Both the position numbers and the translations under genes were made by a program. This document shows positions 34,701-49,700 of a stretch of 64,000 nucleotides of DNA, one piece after another (positions within the stretch are counted from its first letter, which is position 1; each line of letters opens with the position of its first letter). The stretch lies in the NCBI RefSeq assembly GCF_024347595.1, contig NZ_AP025506.1:1922001-1986000 (forward strand), written 5' to 3'. This stretch comes from Vibrio pomeroyi (lineage in GTDB: Bacteria; Pseudomonadota; Gammaproteobacteria; Enterobacterales; Vibrionaceae). A model generated the notes under the pieces. The model saw only the letters and a program-made list of their open reading frames with translations, had not been told where the DNA came from and ran no database searches.

Positions 34701-37700
34701 ATCGCTTAACTCTGCCCCCGCAGGGAAACCACTTACATTCACAGCCAAAGTCTCTGAACCATCGATATCATTTAACGATGCTTGCAGCTCTGTCAATGGG
34801 ATCCGCGTATCTTGTGGGCCTTCATTCGTTGTATAAACCTGATAAAACTCAACACCATTTTCATTGATCAGCTCTGATGTACGTATATCAATACTGTCTA
34901 ATTGAGATACATCACTAACAATACCAAAGTTGGTGTTGTTTAAATTTACAGGGCTCGCACCGTCTACTGAAACATTGACATCGAAGTTACCAGGGCCACT
35001 CTGGTTGTGATGATAGATCTCTATCGGATAAAAACCTGAAACTGTTGGTGTAAACGCTCCGCCTTGAATGGTCCCGCGACCGTCCCCCCAACGAGCGTCG
35101 TCTGTAAGCTCACCACCTACTTTGATTGCCAAACTATCATCAGCTCTACCAACAAAGTCATAAGATGTACCGGCTTCAAGATAGATAAGGCCAGTTATAA
35201 GTGTCGCTTGACCAGCGCCTTGGCTAGGGTCTCTAACATCATTGGTATTACTTGAAGAACTATCATTACTATCCAAATCATCTATGACATTAATCAAGAT
35301 ATCAGGATCAACACCATTACCAACCCCATATTGGGAACCAACCGAGACACCATTCCACATATTCACGTTGAATTGTTGGCCCGGTAGTTCAATACCATCT
35401 ATGTTAGTAATCAAATTAGGTGCATCAGCAATTGGCGTAACGTTTATAGCAATAGTCGATTCAAGACCTGTATTAATACCATCCGTTGGTTTAAAGCCTA
35501 TTTGAGCATAATCTTGCTGTTGATCGCCTATCCCTGGAGTTGAATGATTATCGTACCCTGACTCATCTTCATCAGGAGTAAAACGAACTTTATCTGCATC
35601 AAACGCACCTTTATCAATAACTTGACCAACTGAAACATCATGCCACTGACCATCGTCACCAAAATACTCAAACTGACCGTTATCTGGTAAATCAGTAATC
35701 TCAATACCTAAAGATGAATCTGGTGAATCAACATCTGTAATTCCAAACGAATCCCACTCAATGAAGGTTGGAGTGTCTTCGTTGGTATCAATTACACCTC
35801 CAGATGAAATAGGTAAGAAGTCATTGTCTTTGATGGTCGCTTCGCCTGTCGCCGTGCCGTTAGACGTCACGCCGTTCGATTCTGTCACCACTAGACCGAA
35901 GGTTTCATCGCCTTCATAGACATTGTCGTCTGCAGTCGGAACGGTCACAGTAATCGCTGTCACGCCCGCTGGGATCGTCACGTTGCCGCTTCCATCCACC
36001 GTCAGAGTTTGTGTCTGGTTATTACCATCGACGTAAGTCACCACCATGTCACCAAGGTCGTTGGCTTCTGCGGTGTAGTTACCGTCCGTCGTTGGCGCAA
36101 GATTCACCACCACTGGCGCTTCGGTTTCATTCGACAGTGACACGGTGAAGACCGCATCAGTCCCTTCGTTCACGTCACCGGCGTCAGTGACAGATAATGC
36201 TGGCTTATCGTTGTCTGGGGTACCTGGGCCTGTACCGTCGTCTTTGATGGTCGCTTCGCCTGTCGCCGTGCCGTTAGACGTCACGCCGTTCGATTCTGTC
36301 ACCACTAGACCGAAGGTTTCATCGCCTTCATAGACATTGTCGTCTGCAGTCGGAACGGTCACAGTAATCGCTGTCACGCCCGCTGGGATCGTCACGTTGC
36401 CGCTTCCATCCACCGTCAGAGTTTGTGTCTGGTTATTACCATCGACGTAAGTCACCACCATGTCACCAAGGTCGTTGGCTTCTGCGGTGTAGTTACCGTC
36501 CGTCGTTGGCGCAAGATTCACCACCACTGGCGCTTCGGTTTCATTCGACAGTGACACGGTGAAGACCGCATCAGTCCCTTCGTTCACGTCACCGGCGTCA
36601 GTGACAGATAATGCTGGCTTATCGTTGTCTGGGGTACCTGGGCCTGTACCGTCGTCTTTGATGGTCGCTTCGCCTGTCGCCGTGCCGTTAGACGTCACGC
36701 CGTTCGATTCTGTCACCACTAGACCGAAGGTTTCATCGCCTTCATAGACATTGTCGTCTGCAGTCGGAACGGTCACAGTAATCGCTGTCACGCCCGCTGG
36801 GATCGTCACGTTGCCGCTTCCATCCACCGTCAGAGTTTGTGTCTGGTTATTACCATCGACGTAAGTCACCACCATGTCACCAAGGTCGTTGGCTTCTGCG
36901 GTGTAGTTACCGTCCGTCGTTGGCGCAAGATTCACCACCACTGGCGCTTCGGTTTCATTCGACAGTGACACGGTGAAGACCGCATCAGTCCCTTCGTTCA
37001 CGTCACCGGCGTCAGTGACAGATAATGCTGGCTTATCGTTGTCTGGGGTACCTGGGCCTGTACCGTCGTCTTTGATGGTCGCTTCGCCTGTCGCCGTGCC
37101 GTTAGACGTCACGCCGTTCGATTCTGTCACCACTAGACCGAAGGTTTCATCGCCTTCATAGACATTGTCGTCTGCAGTCGGAACGGTCACAGTAATCGCT
37201 GTCACGCCCGCTGGGATCGTCACGTTGCCGCTTCCATCCACCGTCAGAGTTTGTGTCTGGTTATTACCATCGACGTAAGTCACCACCATGTCACCAAGGT
37301 CGTTGGCTTCTGCGGTGTAGTTACCGTCCGTCGTTGGCGCAAGATTCACCACCACTGGCGCTTCGGTTTCATTCGACAGTGACACGGTGAAGACCGCATC
37401 AGTCCCTTCGTTCACGTCACCGGCGTCAGTGACAGATAATGCTGGCTTATCGTTGTCTGGGGTACCTGGGCCTGTACCGTCGTCTTTGATGGTCGCTTCG
37501 CCTGTCGCCGTGCCGTTAGACGTCACGCCGTTCGATTCTGTCACCACTAGACCGAAGGTTTCATCGCCTTCATAGACATTGTCGTCTGCAGTCGGAACGG
37601 TCACAGTAATCGCTGTCACGCCCGCTGGGATCGTCACGTTGCCGCTTCCATCCACCGTCAGAGTTTGTGTCTGGTTATTACCATCGACGTAAGTCACCAC

Positions 37701-40700
37701 CATGTCACCAAGGTCGTTGGCTTCTGCGGTGTAGTTACCGTCCGTCGTTGGCGCAAGATTCACCACCACTGGCGCTTCGGTTTCATTCGACAGTGACACG
37801 GTGAAGACCGCATCAGTCCCTTCGTTCACGTCACCGGCGTCAGTGACAGATAATGCTGGCTTATCGTTGTCTGGGGTACCTGGGCCTGTACCGTCGTCTT
37901 TGATGGTCGCTTCGCCTGTCGCCGTGCCGTTAGACGTCACGCCGTTCGATTCTGTCACCACTAGACCGAAGGTTTCATCGCCTTCATAGACATTGTCGTC
38001 TGCAGTCGGAACGGTCACAGTAATCGCTGTCACGCCCGCTGGGATCGTCACGTTGCCGCTTCCATCCACCGTCAGAGTTTGTGTCTGGTTATTACCATCG
38101 ACGTAAGTCACCACCATGTCACCAAGGTCGTTGGCTTCTGCGGTGTAGTTACCGTCCGTCGTTGGCGCAAGATTCACCACCACTGGCGCTTCGGTTTCAT
38201 TCGACAGTGACACGGTGAAGACCGCATCAGTCCCTTCGTTCACGTCACCGGCGTCAGTGACAGATAATGCTGGCTTATCGTTGTCTGGGGTACCTGGGCC
38301 TGTACCGTCGTCTTTGATGGTCGCTTCGCCTGTCGCCGTGCCGTTAGACGTCACGCCGTTCGATTCTGTCACCACTAGACCGAAGGTTTCATCGCCTTCA
38401 TAGACATTGTCGTCTGCAGTCGGAACGGTCACAGTAATCGCTGTCACGCCCGCTGGGATCGTCACGTTGCCGCTTCCATCCACCGTCAGAGTTTGTGTCT
38501 GGTTATTACCATCGACGTAAGTCACCACCATGTCACCAAGGTCGTTGGCTTCTGCGGTGTAGTTACCGTCCGTCGTTGGCGCAAGATTCACCACCACTGG
38601 CGCTTCGGTTTCATTCGACAGTGACACGGTGAAGACCGCATCAGTCCCTTCGTTCACGTCACCGGCGTCAGTGACAGATAATGCTGGCTTATCGTTGTCT
38701 GGGGTACCTGGGCCTGTACCGTCGTCTTTGATGGTCGCTTCGCCTGTCGCCGTGCCGTTAGACGTCACGCCGTTCGATTCTGTCACCACTAGACCGAAGG
38801 TTTCATCGCCTTCATAGACATTGTCGTCTGCAGTCGGAACGGTCACAGTAATCGCTGTCACGCCCGCTGGGATCGTCACGTTGCCGCTTCCATCCACCGT
38901 CAGAGTTTGTGTCTGGTTATTACCATCGACGTAAGTCACCACCATGTCACCAAGGTCGTTGGCTTCTGCGGTGTAGTTACCGTCCGTCGTTGGCGCAAGA
39001 TTCACCACCACTGGCGCTTCGGTTTCATTCGACAGTGACACGGTGAAGACCGCATCAGTCCCTTCGTTCACGTCACCGGCGTCAGTGACAGATAATGCTG
39101 GCTTATCGTTGTCTGGGGTACCTGGGCCTGTACCGTCGTCTTTGATGGTCGCTTCGCCTGTCGCCGTGCCGTTAGACGTCACGCCGTTCGATTCTGTCAC
39201 CACTAGACCGAAGGTTTCATCGCCTTCATAGACATTGTCGTCTGCAGTCGGAACGGTCACAGTAATCGCTGTCACGCCCGCTGGGATCGTCACGTTGCCG
39301 CTTCCATCCACCGTCAGAGTTTGTGTCTGGTTATTACCATCGACGTAAGTCACCACCATGTCACCAAGGTCGTTGGCTTCTGCGGTGTAGTTACCGTCCG
39401 TCGTTGGCGCAAGATTCACCACCACTGGCGCTTCGGTTTCATTCGACAGTGACACGGTGAAGACCGCATCAGTCCCTTCGTTCACGTCACCGGCGTCAGT
39501 GACAGATAATGCTGGCTTATCGTTGTCTGGGGTACCTGGGCCTGTACCGTCGTCTTTGATGGTCGCTTCGCCTGTCGCCGTGCCGTTAGACGTCACGCCG
39601 TTCGATTCTGTCACCACTAGACCGAAGGTTTCATCGCCTTCATAGACATTGTCGTCTGCAGTCGGAACGGTCACAGTAATCGCTGTCACGCCCGCTGGGA
39701 TCGTCACGTTGCCGCTTCCATCCACCGTCAGAGTTTGTGTCTGGTTATTACCATCGACGTAAGTCACCACCATGTCACCAAGGTCGTTGGCTTCTGCGGT
39801 GTAGTTACCGTCCGTCGTTGGCGCAAGATTCACCACCACTGGCGCTTCGGTTTCATTCGACAGTGACACGGTGAAGACCGCATCAGTCCCTTCGTTCACG
39901 TCACCGGCGTCAGTGACAGATAATGCTGGCTTATCGTTGTCTGGGGTACCTGGGCCTGTACCGTCGTCTTTGATGGTCGCTTCGCCTGTCGCCGTGCCGT
40001 TAGACGTCACGCCGTTCGATTCTGTCACCACTAGACCGAAGGTTTCATCGCCTTCATAGACATTGTCGTCTGCAGTCGGAACGGTCACAGTAATCGCTGT
40101 CACGCCCGCTGGGATCGTCACGTTGCCGCTTCCATCCACCGTCAGAGTTTGTGTCTGGTTATTACCATCGACGTAAGTCACCACCATGTCACCAAGGTCG
40201 TTGGCTTCTGCGGTGTAGTTACCGTCCGTCGTTGGCGCAAGATTCACCACCACTGGCGCTTCGGTTTCATTCGACAGTGACACGGTGAAGACCGCATCAG
40301 TCCCTTCGTTCACGTCACCGGCGTCAGTGACAGATAATGCTGGCTTATCGTTGTCTGGGGTACCTGGGCCTGTACCGTCGTCTTTGATGGTCGCTTCGCC
40401 TGTCGCCGTGCCGTTAGACGTCACGCCGTTCGATTCTGTCACCACTAGACCGAAGGTTTCATCGCCTTCATAGACATTGTCGTCTGCAGTCGGAACGGTC
40501 ACAGTAATCGCTGTCACGCCCGCTGGGATCGTCACGTTGCCGCTTCCATCCACCGTCAGAGTTTGTGTCTGGTTATTACCATCGACGTAAGTCACCACCA
40601 TGTCACCAAGGTCGTTGGCTTCTGCGGTGTAGTTACCGTCCGTCGTTGGCGCAAGATTCACCACCACTGGCGCTTCGGTTTCATTCGACAGTGACACGGT

Positions 40701-43700
40701 GAAGACCGCATCAGTCCCTTCGTTCACGTCACCGGCGTCAGTGACAGATAATGCTGGCTTATCGTTGTCTGGGGTACCTGGGCCTGTACCGTCGTCTTTG
40801 ATGGTCGCTTCGCCTGTCGCCGTGCCGTTAGACGTCACGCCGTTCGATTCTGTCACCACTAGACCGAAGGTTTCATCGCCTTCATAGACATTGTCGTCTG
40901 CAGTCGGAACGGTCACAGTAATCGCTGTCACGCCCGCTGGGATCGTCACGTTGCCGCTTCCATCCACCGTCAGAGTTTGTGTCTGGTTATTACCATCGAC
41001 GTAAGTCACCACCATGTCACCAAGGTCGTTGGCTTCTGCGGTGTAGTTACCGTCCGTCGTTGGCGCAAGATTCACCACCACTGGCGCTTCGGTTTCATTC
41101 GACAGTGACACGGTGAAGACCGCATCAGTCCCTTCGTTCACGTCACCGGCGTCAGTGACAGATAATGCTGGCTTATCGTTGTCTGGGGTACCTGGGCCTG
41201 TACCGTCGTCTTTGATGGTCGCTTCGCCTGTCGCCGTGCCGTTAGACGTCACGCCGTTCGATTCTGTCACCACTAGACCGAAGGTTTCATCGCCTTCATA
41301 GACATTGTCGTCTGCAGTCGGAACGGTCACAGTAATCGCTGTCACGCCCGCTGGGATCGTCACGTTGCCGCTTCCATCCACCGTCAGAGTTTGTGTCTGG
41401 TTATTACCATCGACGTAAGTCACCACCATGTCACCAAGGTCGTTGGCTTCTGCGGTGTAGTTACCGTCCGTCGTTGGCGCAAGATTCACCACCACTGGCG
41501 CTTCGGTTTCATTCGACAGTGACACGGTGAAGACCGCATCAGTCCCTTCGTTCACGTCACCGGCGTCAGTGACAGATAATGCTGGCTTATCGTTGTCTGG
41601 GGTACCTGGGCCTGTACCGTCGTCTTTGATGGTCGCTTCGCCTGTCGCCGTGCCGTTAGACGTCACGCCGTTCGATTCTGTCACCACTAGACCGAAGGTT
41701 TCATCGCCTTCATAGACATTGTCGTCTGCAGTCGGAACGGTCACAGTAATCGCTGTCACGCCCGCTGGGATCGTCACGTTGCCGCTTCCATCCACCGTCA
41801 GAGTTTGTGTCTGGTTATTACCATCGACGTAAGTCACCACCATGTCACCAAGGTCGTTGGCTTCTGCGGTGTAGTTACCGTCCGTCGTTGGCGCAAGATT
41901 CACCACCACTGGCGCTTCGGTTTCATTCGACAGTGACACGGTGAAGACCGCATCAGTCCCTTCGTTCACGTCACCGGCGTCAGTGACAGATAATGCTGGC
42001 TTATCGTTGTCTGGGGTACCTGGGCCTGTACCGTCGTCTTTGATGGTCGCTTCGCCTGTCGCCGTGCCGTTAGACGTCACGCCGTTCGATTCTGTCACCA
42101 CTAGACCGAAGGTTTCATCGCCTTCATAGACATTGTCGTCTGCAGTCGGAACGGTCACAGTAATCGCTGTCACGCCCGCTGGGATCGTCACGTTGCCGCT
42201 TCCATCCACCGTCAGAGTTTGTGTCTGGTTATTACCATCGACGTAAGTCACCACCATGTCACCAAGGTCGTTGGCTTCTGCGGTGTAGTTACCGTCCGTC
42301 GTTGGCGCAAGATTCACCACCACTGGCGCTTCGGTTTCATTCGACAGTGACACGGTGAAGACCGCATCAGTCCCTTCGTTCACGTCACCGGCGTCAGTGA
42401 CAGATAATGCTGGCTTATCGTTGTCTGGGGTACCTGGGCCTGTACCGTCGTCTTTGATGGTCGCTTCGCCTGTCGCCGTGCCGTTAGACGTCACGCCGTT
42501 CGATTCTGTCACCACTAGACCGAAGGTTTCATCGCCTTCATAGACATTGTCGTCTGCAGTCGGAACGGTCACAGTAATCGCTGTCACGCCCGCTGGGATC
42601 GTCACGTTGCCGCTTCCATCCACCGTCAGAGTTTGTGTCTGGTTATTACCATCGACGTAAGTCACCACCATGTCACCAAGGTCGTTGGCTTCTGCGGTGT
42701 AGTTACCGTCCGTCGTTGGCGCAAGATTCACCACCACTGGCGCTTCGGTTTCATTCGACAGTGACACGGTGAAGACCGCATCAGTCCCTTCGTTCACGTC
42801 ACCGGCGTCAGTGACAGATAATGCTGGCTTATCGTTGTCTGGGGTACCTGGGCCTGTACCGTCGTCTTTGATGGTCGCTTCGCCTGTCGCCGTGCCGTTA
42901 GACGTCACGCCGTTCGATTCTGTCACCACTAGACCGAAGGTTTCATCGCCTTCATAGACATTGTCGTCTGCAGTCGGAACGGTCACAGTAATCGCTGTCA
43001 CGCCCGCTGGGATCGTCACGTTGCCGCTTCCATCCACCGTCAGAGTTTGTGTCTGGTTATTACCATCGACGTAAGTCACCACCATGTCACCAAGGTCGTT
43101 GGCTTCTGCGGTGTAGTTACCGTCCGTCGTTGGCGCAAGATTCACCACCACTGGCGCTTCGGTTTCATTCGACAGTGACACGGTGAAGACCGCATCAGTC
43201 CCTTCGTTCACGTCACCGGCGTCAGTGACAGATAATGCTGGCTTATCGTTGTCTGGGGTACCTGGGCCTGTACCGTCGTCTTTGATGGTCGCTTCGCCTG
43301 TCGCCGTGCCGTTAGACGTCACGCCGTTCGATTCTGTCACCACTAGACCGAAGGTTTCATCGCCTTCATAGACATTGTCGTCTGCAGTCGGAACGGTCAC
43401 AGTAATCGCTGTCACGCCCGCTGGGATCGTCACGTTGCCGCTTCCATCCACCGTCAGAGTTTGTGTCTGGTTATTACCATCGACGTAAGTCACCACCATG
43501 TCACCAAGGTCGTTGGCTTCTGCGGTGTAGTTACCGTCCGTCGTTGGCGCAAGATTCACCACCACTGGCGCTTCGGTTTCATTCGACAGTGACACGGTGA
43601 AGACCGCATCAGTCCCTTCGTTCACGTCACCGGCGTCAGTGACAGATAATGCTGGCTTATCGTTGTCTGGGGTACCTGGGCCTGTACCGTCGTCTTTGAT

Positions 43701-46700
43701 GGTCGCTTCGCCTGTCGCCGTGCCGTTAGACGTCACGCCGTTCGATTCTGTCACCACTAGACCGAAGGTTTCATCGCCTTCATAGACATTGTCGTCTGCA
43801 GTCGGAACGGTCACAGTAATCGCTGTCACGCCCGCTGGGATCGTCACGTTGCCGCTTCCATCCACCGTCAGAGTTTGTGTCTGGTTATTACCATCGACGT
43901 AAGTCACCACCATGTCACCAAGGTCGTTGGCTTCTGCGGTGTAGTTACCGTCCGTCGTTGGCGCAAGATTCACCACCACTGGCGCTTCGGTTTCATTCGA
44001 CAGTGACACGGTGAAGACCGCATCAGTCCCTTCGTTCACGTCACCGGCGTCAGTGACAGATAATGCTGGCTTATCGTTGTCTGGGGTACCTGGGCCTGTA
44101 CCGTCGTCTTTGATGGTCGCTTCGCCTGTCGCCGTGCCGTTAGACGTCACGCCGTTCGATTCTGTCACCACTAGACCGAAGGTTTCATCGCCTTCATAGA
44201 CATTGTCGTCTGCAGTCGGAACGGTCACAGTAATCGCTGTCACGCCCGCTGGGATCGTCACGTTGCCGCTTCCATCCACCGTCAGAGTTTGTGTCTGGTT
44301 ATTACCATCGACGTAAGTCACCACCATGTCACCAAGGTCGTTGGCTTCTGCGGTGTAGTTACCGTCCGTCGTTGGCGCAAGATTCACCACCACTGGCGCT
44401 TCGGTTTCATTCGACAGTGACACGGTGAAGACCGCATCAGTCCCTTCGTTCACGTCACCGGCGTCAGTGACAGATAATGCTGGCTTATCGTTGTCTGGGG
44501 TACCTGGGCCTGTACCGTCGTCTTTGATGGTCGCTTCGCCTGTCGCCGTGCCGTTAGACGTCACGCCGTTCGATTCTGTCACCACTAGACCGAAGGTTTC
44601 ATCGCCTTCATAGACATTGTCGTCTGCAGTCGGAACGGTCACAGTAATCGCTGTCACGCCCGCTGGGATCGTCACGTTGCCGCTTCCATCCACCGTCAGA
44701 GTTTGTGTCTGGTTATTACCATCGACGTAAGTCACCACCATGTCACCAAGGTCGTTGGCTTCTGCGGTGTAGTTACCGTCCGTCGTTGGCGCAAGATTCA
44801 CCACCACTGGCGCTTCGGTTTCATTCGACAGTGACACGGTGAAGACCGCATCAGTCCCTTCGTTCACGTCACCGGCGTCAGTGACAGATAATGCTGGCTT
44901 ATCGTTGTCTGGGGTACCTGGGCCTGTACCGTCGTCTTTGATGGTCGCTTCGCCTGTCGCCGTGCCGTTAGACGTCACGCCGTTCGATTCTGTCACCACT
45001 AGACCGAAGGTTTCATCGCCTTCATAGACATTGTCGTCTGCAGTCGGAACGGTCACAGTAATCGCTGTCACGCCCGCTGGGATCGTCACGTTGCCGCTTC
45101 CATCCACCGTCAGAGTTTGTGTCTGGTTATTACCATCGACGTAAGTCACCACCATGTCACCAAGGTCGTTGGCTTCTGCGGTGTAGTTACCGTCCGTCGT
45201 TGGCGCAAGATTCACCACCACTGGCGCTTCGGTTTCATTCGACAGTGACACGGTGAAGACCGCATCAGTCCCTTCGTTCACGTCACCGGCGTCAGTGACA
45301 GATAATGCTGGCTTATCGTTGTCTGGGGTACCTGGGCCTGTACCGTCGTCTTTGATGGTCGCTTCGCCTGTCGCCGTGCCGTTAGACGTCACGCCGTTCG
45401 ATTCTGTCACCACTAGACCGAAGGTTTCATCGCCTTCATAGACATTGTCGTCTGCAGTCGGAACGGTCACAGTAATCGCTGTCACGCCCGCTGGGATCGT
45501 CACGTTGCCGCTTCCATCCACCGTCAGAGTTTGTGTCTGGTTATTACCATCGACGTAAGTCACCACCATGTCACCAAGGTCGTTGGCTTCTGCGGTGTAG
45601 TTACCGTCCGTCGTTGGCGCAAGATTCACCACCACTGGCGCTTCGGTTTCATTCGACAGTGACACGGTGAAGACCGCATCAGTCCCTTCGTTCACGTCAC
45701 CGGCGTCAGTGACAGATAATGCTGGCTTATCGTTGTCTGGGGTACCTGGGCCTGTACCGTCGTCTTTGATGGTCGCTTCGCCTGTCGCCGTGCCGTTAGA
45801 CGTCACGCCGTTCGATTCTGTCACCACTAGACCGAAGGTTTCATCGCCTTCATAGACATTGTCGTCTGCAGTCGGAACGGTCACAGTAATCGCTGTCACG
45901 CCCGCTGGGATCGTCACGTTGCCGCTTCCATCCACCGTCAGAGTTTGTGTCTGGTTATTACCATCGACGTAAGTCACCACCATGTCACCAAGGTCGTTGG
46001 CTTCTGCGGTGTAGTTACCGTCCGTCGTTGGCGCAAGATTCACCACCACTGGCGCTTCGGTTTCATTCGACAGTGACACGGTGAAGACCGCATCAGTCCC
46101 TTCGTTCACGTCACCGGCGTCAGTGACAGATAATGCTGGCTTATCGTTGTCTGGGGTACCTGGGCCTGTACCGTCGTCTTTGATGGTCGCTTCGCCTGTC
46201 GCCGTGCCGTTAGACGTCACGCCGTTCGATTCTGTCACCACTAGACCGAAGGTTTCATCGCCTTCATAGACATTGTCGTCTGCAGTCGGAACGGTCACAG
46301 TAATCGCTGTCACGCCCGCTGGGATCGTCACGTTGCCGCTTCCATCCACCGTCAGAGTTTGTGTCTGGTTATTACCATCGACGTAAGTCACCACCATGTC
46401 ACCAAGGTCGTTGGCTTCTGCGGTGTAGTTACCGTCCGTCGTTGGCGCAAGATTCACCACCACTGGCGCTTCGGTTTCATTCGACAGTGACACGGTGAAG
46501 ACCGCATCAGTCCCTTCGTTCACGTCACCGGCGTCAGTGACAGATAATGCTGGCTTATCGTTGTCTGGGGTACCTGGGCCTGTACCGTCGTCTTTGATGG
46601 TCGCTTCGCCTGTCGCCGTGCCGTTAGACGTCACGCCGTTCGATTCTGTCACCACTAGACCGAAGGTTTCATCGCCTTCATAGACATTGTCGTCTGCAGT

Positions 46701-49700
46701 CGGAACGGTCACAGTAATCGCTGTCACGCCCGCTGGGATCGTCACGTTGCCGCTTCCATCCACCGTCAGAGTTTGTGTCTGGTTATTACCATCGACGTAA
46801 GTCACCACCATGTCACCAAGGTCGTTGGCTTCTGCGGTGTAGTTACCGTCCGTCGTTGGCGCAAGATTCACCACCACTGGCGCTTCGGTTTCATTCGACA
46901 GTGACACGGTGAAGACCGCATCAGTCCCTTCGTTCACGTCACCGGCGTCAGTGACAGATAATGCTGGCTTATCGTTGTCTGGGGTACCTGGGCCTGTACC
47001 GTCGTCTTTGATGGTCGCTTCGCCTGTCGCCGTGCCGTTAGACGTCACGCCGTTCGATTCTGTCACCACTAGACCGAAGGTTTCATCGCCTTCATAGACA
47101 TTGTCGTCTGCAGTCGGAACGGTCACAGTAATCGCTGTCACGCCCGCTGGGATCGTCACGTTGCCGCTTCCATCCACCGTCAGAGTTTGTGTCTGGTTAT
47201 TACCATCGACGTAAGTCACCACCATGTCACCAAGGTCGTTGGCTTCTGCGGTGTAGTTACCGTCCGTCGTTGGCGCAAGATTCACCACCACTGGCGCTTC
47301 GGTTTCATTCGACAGTGACACGGTGAAGACCGCATCAGTCCCTTCGTTCACGTCACCGGCGTCAGTGACAGATAATGCTGGCTTATCGTTGTCTGGGGTA
47401 CCTGGGCCTGTACCGTCGTCTTTGATGGTCGCTTCGCCTGTCGCCGTGCCGTTAGACGTCACGCCGTTCGATTCTGTCACCACTAGACCGAAGGTTTCAT
47501 CGCCTTCATAGACATTGTCGTCTGCAGTCGGAACGGTCACAGTAATCGCTGTCACGCCCGCTGGGATCGTCACGTTGCCGCTTCCATCCACCGTCAGAGT
47601 TTGTGTCTGGTTATTACCATCGACGTAAGTCACCACCATGTCACCAAGGTCGTTGGCTTCTGCGGTGTAGTTACCGTCCGTCGTTGGCGCAAGATTCACC
47701 ACCACTGGCGCTTCGGTTTCATTCGACAGTGACACGGTGAAGACCGCATCAGTCCCTTCGTTCACGTCACCGGCGTCAGTGACAGATAATGCTGGCTTAT
47801 CGTTGTCTGGGGTACCTGGGCCTGTACCGTCGTCTTTGATGGTCGCTTCGCCTGTCGCCGTGCCGTTAGACGTCACGCCGTTCGATTCTGTCACCACTAG
47901 ACCGAAGGTTTCATCGCCTTCATAGACATTGTCGTCTGCAGTCGGAACGGTCACAGTAATCGCTGTCACGCCCGCTGGGATCGTCACGTTGCCGCTTCCA
48001 TCCACCGTCAGAGTTTGTGTCTGGTTATTACCATCGACGTAAGTCACCACCATGTCACCAAGGTCGTTGGCTTCTGCGGTGTAGTTACCGTCCGTCGTTG
48101 GCGCAAGATTCACCACCACTGGCGCTTCGGTTTCATTCGACAGTGACACGGTGAAGACCGCATCAGTCCCTTCGTTCACGTCACCGGCGTCAGTGACAGA
48201 TAATGCTGGCTTATCGTTGTCTGGGGTACCTGGGCCTGTACCGTCGTCTTTGATGGTCGCTTCGCCTGTCGCCGTGCCGTTAGACGTCACGCCGTTCGAT
48301 TCTGTCACCACTAGACCGAAGGTTTCATCGCCTTCATAGACATTGTCGTCTGCAGTCGGAACGGTCACAGTAATCGCTGTCACGCCCGCTGGGATCGTCA
48401 CGTTGCCGCTTCCATCCACCGTCAGAGTTTGTGTCTGGTTATTACCATCGACGTAAGTCACCACCATGTCACCAAGGTCGTTGGCTTCTGCGGTGTAGTT
48501 ACCGTCCGTCGTTGGCGCAAGATTCACCACCACTGGCGCTTCGGTTTCATTCGACAGTGACACGGTGAAGACCGCATCAGTCCCTTCGTTCACGTCACCG
48601 GCGTCAGTGACAGATAATGCTGGCTTATCGTTGTCTGGGGTACCTGGGCCTGTACCGTCGTCTTTGATGGTCGCTTCGCCTGTCGCCGTGCCGTTAGACG
48701 TCACGCCGTTCGATTCTGTCACCACTAGACCGAAGGTTTCATCGCCTTCATAGACATTGTCGTCTGCAGTCGGAACGGTCACAGTAATCGCTGTCACGCC
48801 CGCTGGGATCGTCACGTTGCCGCTTCCATCCACCGTCAGAGTTTGTGTCTGGTTATTACCATCGACGTAAGTCACCACCATGTCACCAAGGTCGTTGGCT
48901 TCTGCGGTGTAGTTACCGTCCGTCGTTGGCGCAAGATTCACCACCACTGGCGCTTCGGTTTCATTCGACAGTGACACGGTGAAGACCGCATCAGTCCCTT
49001 CGTTCACGTCACCGGCGTCAGTGACAGATAATGCTGGCTTATCGTTGTCTGGGGTACCTGGGCCTGTACCGTCGTCTTTGATGGTCGCTTCGCCTGTCGC
49101 CGTGCCGTTAGACGTCACGCCGTTCGATTCTGTCACCACTAGACCGAAGGTTTCATCGCCTTCATAGACATTGTCGTCTGCAGTCGGAACGGTCACAGTA
49201 ATCGCTGTCACGCCCGCTGGGATCGTCACGTTGCCGCTTCCATCCACCGTCAGAGTTTGTGTCTGGTTATTACCATCGACGTAAGTCACCACCATGTCAC
49301 CAAGGTCGTTGGCTTCTGCGGTGTAGTTACCGTCCGTCGTTGGCGCAAGATTCACCACCACTGGCGCTTCGGTTTCATTCGACAGTGACACGGTGAAGAC
49401 CGCATCAGTCCCTTCGTTCACGTCACCGGCGTCAGTGACAGATAATGCTGGCTTATCGTTGTCTGGGGTACCTGGGCCTGTACCGTCGTCTTTGATGGTC
49501 GCTTCGCCTGTCGCCGTGCCGTTAGACGTCACGCCGTTCGATTCTGTCACCACTAGACCGAAGGTTTCATCGCCTTCATAGACATTGTCGTCTGCAGTCG
49601 GAACGGTCACAGTAATCGCTGTCACGCCCGCTGGGATCGTCACGTTGCCGCTTCCATCCACCGTCAGAGTTTGTGTCTGGTTATTACCATCGACGTAAGT

